This document shows, piece by piece, positions 8,001-12,233 of a stretch of DNA of 12,233 bases. Positions within the stretch are counted from its first letter, which is position 1, and every line of letters starts with the position of its first letter. The notes below the pieces were generated by a model. It worked only from the letters and a program-made list of their open reading frames with translations. It was not told the origin of the DNA and made no database searches. The stretch comes from JAUVZF01 sp964449275. GTDB lineage: Bacteria; Planctomycetota; Phycisphaerae; FEN-1346. The stretch is taken from assembly GCA_964449275.1 (NCBI GenBank), contig CAYVAM010000123.1:1-12233 (forward strand). The letters are read 5' to 3'. Made by a program: the position numbers and the translations under genes.

Positions 8001-9377
8001 CGTCGCGACGCCGGGCGGCGGGCTTGGCTGCGCCGTGGCGGTGGCGGCCATGTGGTGTTTCCACGCATCGACGGCTGCAAGCATCTCCTTGGCGCGGTCG
8101 GGGTGCTCGTCAGCAACGTCAGTCTTCTCGCCGATGTCTTTGGAGAGGTCGAACAGTTGTGCCTTGCCGCCGGCGATGACGAGTTTCCACGGCCCGTCGC
8201 GCATGGCCTGGCCTCTCCAGAAGAGTTTGCGGCGGCCGAGCGGCTTGCCTTCGAGCATGAGCGGCGCGAGGCTCACGCCGTCCAGCGCGTGCCCCGCGGG
8301 CGCCGCCGCACCGGCCAGGTCGAGCATCGTCGGCGCGAGGTCGAGGCTGATGCACAGGTCGTCCGTAACGGCGCCCGGCTTGATCCTGCCGGGCCACCAT
8401 GCGATGGCCGGCACGCGATGGCCGCCCTCCCACGCACTGCCCTTGCCGCCGCGCAGCGGGGCGTTGGAACCGTACCGCGTGCCGCCGTTGTCGGAGAAGA
8501 AGATGACGAGCGTCTTTTCGGCCAGGCCGAGCGACTTGACCTTGGCGATGATTTCGCCGAGACCGTCGTCCATCGCTTTCATCATAAGGCGATACGTTTC
8601 CTTGGCGGGCCGCTTCTCGCCGGGGCTCTTGACCCGCTCCGGCCCGCGTCCGGGCGGGTCGCCGGGCGCCTGGAGCGGCGTGTGCACCGCCTCGTGTGCC
8701 ACGTACAGGCAGAAAGGCCGGTCGCGATTCTCCTCAAGGAAAGCGAGCGAGTGCTTCGTGATGAGATGCGTGACGTACCCCTTCTCCTTGATCTGCTCCA
8801 ACCCTTCCCACCAGTCGTACACGCCCATGCGGTCGTAGTGCGAGATGTAATCGACGTTGCCGCTGACGTACCCGCGGAACCGGTCGAAGCCGTGATGCAG
8901 CGGGTTGTAGTTCGTCGTGTACCCCAGGTGCCACTTGCCGAAGATGGCCGACGTGTAGCCGACGGTCTTGAGGAGTTTCGGGAAGGTGACCTCCGACGTC
9001 TGGAGGCCGAGGTAGTGCTCGGGCGTCTTCGGATCGGCGTTGATGACGCCGGGGATGCCCGCCCGCTCCTGGTACCGTCCGGTCATGAGGCCCGCGCGCG
9101 TGGGGCTGCACACGGCGCCCGAGGAGTGGAAATCGGTGAACTTGAGTCCCTCGGCCGCCATAGCATCCATGTGCGGCGTCTTGATCCAGCCGCCGTAAGC
9201 GCTCGAGTCGCCGTAGCCCATGTCGTCGGCCAGGACGATGATGAAGTTGGGCCTGCGTGCGGTCGCCTTGCCCGCCGCGTCTGTTTCGGAAGCCGTGCGT
9301 CCTGCGGCCTTGAGACATCCGCCTGCCGCCGCAGCGGCACCCAGGCCGGCGGCTCTCAGGAATCCACGACGTTTCAT
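7959..9377 (-). CDS. S1-family sulfatase 3 (Tat-exported, probable lipoprotein), 472 aa, tail encoded by a repeat
   Basis: Predicted exported formylglycine-dependent sulfatase of the arylsulfatase A / GalNAc-6-sulfatase-like type. It has a Tat signal KRRGFLRAAGLG and a lipobox-like AAGGC with Cys21. The S1 signature is at 90-94, CSPTR, with Cys90 as the formylglycine precursor. Metal ligands are Asp51-Asp52 (LADDMGYGD) and Asp296-Asn297 (FSDNGG). Other active-site positions are Lys148 and His150 (GKWHLG), His232 (AVHTPL) and Lys312 (GGKGSAWEGG). All expected catalytic residues are present. AAGGGG lies 7 bases before the ATG. The last 13 residues, KKVPGTFFSFLRF, and the stop come from repeat element B, so the original C-terminus was probably different; a Pro-rich stretch (QPSPPPG) precedes the join, so the domain itself is probably intact. 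It is 149 bases downstream of sulfatase 4. Confidence 0.95.
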   Translation of the reverse strand: MKRRGFLRAAGLGAAAAAGGCLKAAGRTASETDAAGKATARRPNFIIVLADDMGYGDSSAYGGWIKTPHMDAMAAEGLKFTDFHSSGAVCSPTRAGLMTGRYQERAGIPGVINADPKTPEHYLGLQTSEVTFPKLLKTVGYTSAIFGKWHLGYTTNYNPLHHGFDRFRGYVSGNVDYISHYDRMGVYDWWEGLEQIKEKGYVTHLITKHSLAFLEENRDRPFCLYVAHEAVHTPLQAPGDPPGRGPERVKSPGEKRPAKETYRLMMKAMDDGLGEIIAKVKSLGLAEKTLVIFFSDNGGTRYGSNAPLRGGKGSAWEGGHRVPAIAWWPGRIKPGAVTDDLCISLDLAPTMLDLAGAAAPAGHALDGVSLAPLMLEGKPLGRRKLFWRGQAMRDGPWKLVIAGGKAQLFDLSKDIGEKTDVADEHPDRAKEMLAAVDAWKHHMAATATAQPSPPPGVATKKVPGTFFSFLRF

Positions 9378-9395
9378 CGGCTTGCCCCTTCTTGG
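9247..9395. repeat. Duplicated leader block, copy 2 (sulfatase 3 RBS, signal peptide and linker)
   Basis: 149 bases, about 95% identical to 7760-7907. Most of the substitutions are silent or swap small residues. Element C begins 35 bases from its right edge, compared with 6 bases in copy 1, so the spacer between leader and element is not conserved. Confidence 0.9.
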
Positions 9396-9430
9396 CGACT
9401 GCGTCGGTTAGCGGACGCCCACGGGCCCAC

Positions 9431-9517
9431 AAAAAGGTACCAGGTACCTTTTTGGTCAAAACGGCCTTCTTGCCATCGAAAACGCAGAAATGAAAAAAAG
9501 GTACCTGGTACCTTTTT
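9431..9517. repeat. Palindrome-ended repeat element, copy C (87 bp)
   Basis: Left end 9431-9453 and right end 9495-9517 are perfect inverted copies, each itself an odd palindrome flanked by A5/T5 tracts. The whole element differs from copy B at a single base (G in place of A in the core). It lies wholly between the sulfatase 4 stop (9527) and the sulfatase 3 start (9377). Terminator-like in either direction. Confidence 0.9.
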
Positions 9518-9526
9518 GTCTGCGGT

Positions 9527-11056
9527 TCAGGTCTGCTTCTTGCGTTTCCTCCTCTTCGCCGCGCCGACAGCGCGGGCGCGGGCGTCTTCTTCGGCCATGA
9601 ACTTGGCGAGGGCGGACGGGTCGGCGCGGTGGCGGAAGGCGTCCAGCGCCGGGTCGTGCGTGCGGACCATCCACTGCTCCAACTCCGAGCGGAGGGCGTC
9701 GAGGTCCTTCTTAACCTTCGGGTCGCCGACGAGGTTCTTGAGCGCGTCGGGGTCGTTGGCGAAATCGTAGAACTCTTCGACCGTGCGGAGGAGGAAGAGG
9801 TCGACGCGGGCGCGGATGTCGTCGCTCGATTCGGCAGCCGCCCGCATCGCCTTCATCGAGCGGCCACTCTGCGACTCGTTCCGAAAGACCCGCTTCCCGT
9901 CGGACCAGGCGTTGAAGATATATCCGAACCGTGCGTTCTGGACGCACCGCATCGGGTACCGCTTGCGGCCGGCCGTCTGGTGGAACTGCGTGAAGACCAG
10001 TTCGCGCCCGTCCTGTTTCTTGCCGCGAAGGAGCGGCAGGAACGAGCGGCCGTCCATCCCTTCGGGCTGCTGGAGGCCGAGGGCGTCGAGGATCGTCGGC
10101 ATGAGGTCGATGCCGGAGATGAAATGCTCGCCGTCGGCGCCGCCCGGTTTCACCACCCCCGGCCACCGGACCATCCACGGCGTGTGCGTGCTGTGTAGAT
10201 AACAGTTGGTCTTGGCGAATGGCAGCGCCATGCCGTGGTCCGAGAGGAAGACGACGAGCGTATCGCCCGCGTGGCCCGCCTCATCGAGGGCCGCAAGGAC
10301 CGCCCCGACCGTGTCGTCGCACCGTCGGACGGAGGAGTAGTACTCGGCGATCTCGCGGCGGACCTGTGGCAGGTCGGGCAGGAAGCCGGGCGTGCGGATC
10401 TCGTCGGGCCGGTAGGTGCGCGACGGCGGCGTGACCGCCGCAGTCTTGAAGCGTCCCCCCTCCTGGTCGCTGCCGGAGAACGGCCGGTGCGGGTCGTGCG
10501 AGTTGGCCATCAGGAAGAACGGCCGCCCGGCCTTCGCCGACTCCTCCATAAACCCCTTGGCAAACTTGTGATAGAGGCCGGGGTTGCGGCCCATGCCGAG
10601 TTGCGGCATGTCCTGGCTCATGTCCCACTTCAGCGACGCCTTCGACGTGCAGTGGCCCACCTTGCCGAGGATGCCGCACCGGTACCCGGCGGCCGCAAGT
10701 TGCTCGACCAGCAGCGGCGTGTCGGTCTTCGTGATGCGGTGGAACCCCTCGCCGCCGCTCCGATGCGGGTAGCGGCCGGTCATCAGGACCGACCGGCACG
10801 GCTGGCAGACGGCTATGGTGATGTGGGCATGGGTGAAGCGCATGCCCTGCCCCGCCAGGCGGTCGATGTTGGGCGTGATCTCCGGCGTCTTGCATCCGAA
10901 CACGCCGACGGAGTCGCAGTTGAGGTCGTCGGCGGTGATGAGCAGGACGTTGGTGCGGGCCTCGGGCGACGCACCGGCCGCCCGCATCGCGCGCGACGCC
11001 GCCAGCGCTGCGGCGCCAAGGCCGAGCGATTCCATGAACCGCCTTCGCGATAGCAT
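9527..11056 (-). CDS. S1-family sulfatase 4 (Tat-exported), possibly heparan N-sulfatase-like, 509 aa
   Basis: Predicted exported formylglycine-dependent sulfatase and first gene of the sulfatase row. ATG 11056 is chosen because AAGGAG lies 6 bases upstream and the protein then opens with a Tat motif (SRRRFMESLGLG). The frame is open for 105 more codons upstream, but those cover the promoter and repeats. The signature is at 84-88, CQPCR, which fits C-x-P-x-R but has Cys87 where Ser or Thr is usual. Metal ligands are Asp43-Asp44 and Asp273-His274 (SDHG in place of SDNG). Also present are Lys132 and His135 (GKVGHCTSK), His187 and His190 (SHDPHRP) and Lys282. The stretch SDHGMALPFAKTNCY resembles heparan N-sulfatase-like members of S1; that subfamily call is tentative. 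Unlike the other three it has no lipobox cysteine near the signal (AASRAMRAAGAS), so it may be soluble. The C-terminus is very basic (KRRKRKKQT). Confidence 0.94.
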   Translation of the reverse strand: MLSRRRFMESLGLGAAALAASRAMRAAGASPEARTNVLLITADDLNCDSVGVFGCKTPEITPNIDRLAGQGMRFTHAHITIAVCQPCRSVLMTGRYPHRSGGEGFHRITKTDTPLLVEQLAAAGYRCGILGKVGHCTSKASLKWDMSQDMPQLGMGRNPGLYHKFAKGFMEESAKAGRPFFLMANSHDPHRPFSGSDQEGGRFKTAAVTPPSRTYRPDEIRTPGFLPDLPQVRREIAEYYSSVRRCDDTVGAVLAALDEAGHAGDTLVVFLSDHGMALPFAKTNCYLHSTHTPWMVRWPGVVKPGGADGEHFISGIDLMPTILDALGLQQPEGMDGRSFLPLLRGKKQDGRELVFTQFHQTAGRKRYPMRCVQNARFGYIFNAWSDGKRVFRNESQSGRSMKAMRAAAESSDDIRARVDLFLLRTVEEFYDFANDPDALKNLVGDPKVKKDLDALRSELEQWMVRTHDPALDAFRHRADPSALAKFMAEEDARARAVGAAKRRKRKKQT

Positions 11057-11062
11057 GGGCAA

Positions 11063-11068
11063 CTCCTT
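11063..11068 (-). promoter_or_regulatory. Ribosome binding site fixing the sulfatase 4 start
   Basis: Minus-strand AAGGAG is 6 bases before ATG 11056. It decides this start over the in-frame ATG at 11371, whose extra residues look nothing like a signal peptide or sulfatase. Confidence 0.75.
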
Positions 11069-11084
11069 AAGCGGTGCGCTGATG

Positions 11085-11113
11085 ATGGTAATGCCAGTCC
11101 GCCCACATGGCAA
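11085..11113 (-). promoter_or_regulatory. Candidate promoter for sulfatase 4 and the sulfatase row
   Basis: On the minus strand TTGCCA (11113-11108, 5 of 6) is followed after 17 bases by TACCAT (11090-11085, 4 of 6). Transcription would start near 11078, leaving a short leader with the AAGGAG site. It is weaker than the opposite-facing promoter and is motif evidence only. Confidence 0.4.
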
Positions 11114-11143
11114 GGCGCAAGGTAGCGCCGGGCGTCTCGGCGC

Positions 11144-11223
11144 GGGTGGCACGGCAGCGACGCAGTCGCGGCCGTGGGCGCCGTCTCTGATCACGGCCAC
11201 GCTGACGCGTTGCCGTGCCACCC
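11144..11223. repeat. Large imperfect inverted repeat in the divergent intergenic region
   Basis: The 16-base arm GGGTGGCACGGCAGCG (11144-11159) returns inverted at 11208-11223 with one mismatch. Inside are smaller inverted pairs, GCGAC/GTCGC and GCCGTG/CACGGC. The right arm shares its GTGCCACCCGGC-type end with the palindrome at 11246-11275, so the two look like members of one REP-like family. Confidence 0.6.
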
Positions 11224-11245
11224 GGCTTATCGGCGGGACCTGGAA

Positions 11246-11269
11246 CATGGCCACGCAAGCGTGGCCATG
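11246..11269. repeat. REP-like palindrome, 11-bp stem
   Basis: CATGGCCACGC and GCGTGGCCATG flank AA, a perfect 11-bp stem with a 2-base centre, followed by CCACCCGGCC as after the repeat at 11208-11223. It sits upstream of the plus-strand promoter and there is no T-run. It is probably a dispersed extragenic palindrome; an operator role is possible. Confidence 0.6.
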
Positions 11270-11326
11270 CCACCCGGCCGGGGGAGCGGTGTGCCCGAGA
11301 GCGCGGCGAAATCGCGAGGCTTTCTT

Positions 11327-11354
11327 TTGACATCTTCCATGCGGCGCGTACAAT
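11327..11354 (+). promoter_or_regulatory. Sigma70-type promoter for the Gfo/Idh/MocA gene
   Basis: A perfect TTGACA (11327-11332), a 16-base spacer and TACAAT (11349-11354, 5 of 6) precede the gene. Transcription would start near 11361, giving a leader of about 57 bases with GGAGG at 11406-11410. It is the best promoter match in the window. Confidence 0.7.
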
Positions 11355-11418
11355 CGCGCTTCGCGTCTCATCGGATCGAGGACAAGGGATTTCGCATTTC
11401 GGCACGGAGGATACAGAA

Positions 11419-12233
11419 ATGTCCAAACGAGTGCTCAAAGTCGGCCTGATCGGCGGCGGCGCCGGCGCGTTCATCGTCAACCCGCATCAGAAGGCGATTC
11501 ACATGGACGGCACGCGGCGCGTCGTCTGCGGGGCCCTGCACCAGAACCCCAAGATCGCCATGAGCGAAGCACGCAAGTGGCCCTACCCCATCAAGGGCTA
11601 CCCCAGTTACGACGCCATGATAAAGGACCAGAAGAAGTTGCCCATCGGCGAGCGCATCGACTACGCCGTCATCGTCACGCCGAACTTCGTCCACTACGAC
11701 CCGGCGATGAAACTCATCAAGGCCGGCATCCCCGTCTTCTGCGAAAAGCCGCTCACCATCCGAGCCACGCAGTCCGAGAACCTGGCGGCGGCCGTCAAGA
11801 AGGCCAAGGTGCCCTTCGGCGTGGCCCACACGTACCTCGGTCACTGGTCGAGTTGGGTGTGCCGCTGGATCATCCGCAGCGGCAAACTCGGCAAGATCCG
11901 CTGGTGCGACGCCTATTACCTCCAGGGATGGCTCGCCACCCGCGCCGAGAAGCAAGGCGTCATGCAGGCCGAGTGGCGGACCAACCCCAAGATGGCCGGC
12001 GCCTCGTGCTGCGGCGGAGATATAGGTACACACGCCTTTATGCAGATGCGCTTCGTCACGGGGCTGAACGTGAGGACGGTGCGCGGCATGATCGAGACCT
12101 ACCTGAAAGGCCGCCAACTCGACGACCACTTCACCACCTACTGCACACTGGCCGGCCCGATGGCGACGCGCGGCGGCGCACGGGCACTCATCCGCGCCAG
12201 CCAGATCGCCATCGGACACAAGAACGACCTGGG
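11419..12233 (+). CDS. Gfo/Idh/MocA-family NAD(P)-dependent oxidoreductase, 3' end outside window
   Basis: 271 codons from ATG 11419 are open to the window edge; family members are usually about 330-450 residues, so the C-terminal part is missing. GGAGG lies 8 bases before the ATG. The N-terminal Rossmann fold shows VGLIGGGAGAF (residues 8-18). The family lysine is in FCEKPLT (about 112-118), the lysine placed in the active site of Gfo/Idh/MocA enzymes. VIVTPN (about 91-96) closes the nucleotide site. A GGDIGTHAF motif (about 197-205) carries the conserved Asp and His of the catalytic region. There is no signal peptide, so it is probably cytoplasmic. Such enzymes oxidise or reduce sugars and cyclitols; the substrate cannot be read from the sequence. 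It is transcribed away from the sulfatases from a shared intergenic region. Confidence 0.92.
   Translation, partial: MSKRVLKVGLIGGGAGAFIVNPHQKAIHMDGTRRVVCGALHQNPKIAMSEARKWPYPIKGYPSYDAMIKDQKKLPIGERIDYAVIVTPNFVHYDPAMKLIKAGIPVFCEKPLTIRATQSENLAAAVKKAKVPFGVAHTYLGHWSSWVCRWIIRSGKLGKIRWCDAYYLQGWLATRAEKQGVMQAEWRTNPKMAGASCCGGDIGTHAFMQMRFVTGLNVRTVRGMIETYLKGRQLDDHFTTYCTLAGPMATRGGARALIRASQIAIGHKNDL

Noticed and set aside
6238..9517. Reading the three elements as a CRISPR-like array
   Set aside because: Copies are about 1.5 kb apart with whole genes between them, and their ends are self-palindromic with A/T tracts; there are no short regular spacers or cas genes.
6355..9770. Long plus-strand frames of 827 and 572 codons opposite sulfatases 2, 3 and 4
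   Set aside because: Antisense shadows of GC-rich genes. They cross genes and repeats, and contain no recognisable motifs.
11057..11371. In-frame ATG at 11371 extending sulfatase 4 by 105 residues
   Set aside because: The extension spans both promoter regions and the palindromic repeats, has unlikely composition, and hides the Tat signal that begins at 11056 after a good Shine-Dalgarno.
11368..12219. A minus-strand frame of 283 codons opposite the Gfo/Idh/MocA gene
   Set aside because: Same shadow effect. The plus strand shows a Rossmann motif, EKP, RBS and promoter.

Overview
The window reads as high-GC bacterial DNA, most likely from the Planctomycetota. The pointers are an N-terminal LEPRLLL-type motif on a very large secreted protein, a row of Tat-exported S1 sulfatases, and a Gfo/Idh/MocA oxidoreductase of the planctomycete kind. 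No rRNA, tRNA or CRISPR was seen, so the phylum call is inference.

Layout, left to right. Positions 1-4142 (minus) are the N-terminal 1380 codons of a giant lamin-tail/CotH-kinase protein that runs off the left edge. Positions 4143-4605 hold its promoter, a terminator-like hairpin for the gene before it, and further hairpins. Positions 4606-11056 (minus) carry four consecutive S1-family sulfatases with different sequences, transcribed in the order sulfatase 4 (11056-9527), 3 (9377-7959), 2 (7890-6379), 1 (6171-4606). Positions 11057-11418 are a divergent intergenic region with a good promoter facing each way and REP-like palindromes between them. From 11419 (plus) a Gfo/Idh/MocA oxidoreductase begins and runs off the right edge.

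The most unusual structure is an 86-87 bp element present once in each of the three sulfatase-sulfatase junctions (6238-6323, 7914-8000, 9431-9517), always in the same orientation. Each end is a 23-bp near-perfect palindrome that can act as a terminator-like hairpin in both directions, and the two ends are inverted copies of each other. One copy supplies the last 13 codons and the stop of sulfatase 3. In addition, the RBS, Tat signal peptide and linker of sulfatases 2 and 3 are about 95% identical in DNA although the enzymes behind them are clearly different, which suggests that a leader-plus-element block was duplicated or converted.

Working together (inference): the sulfatases would be exported and remove sulfate esters from a polysaccharide or glycan, and the oxidoreductase could act on a released sugar. 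The LTD/CotH protein is a separate surface or secreted protein with its own promoter. No transporter, glycoside hydrolase or sulfatase-maturing enzyme lies in the window, so the substrate cannot be named.
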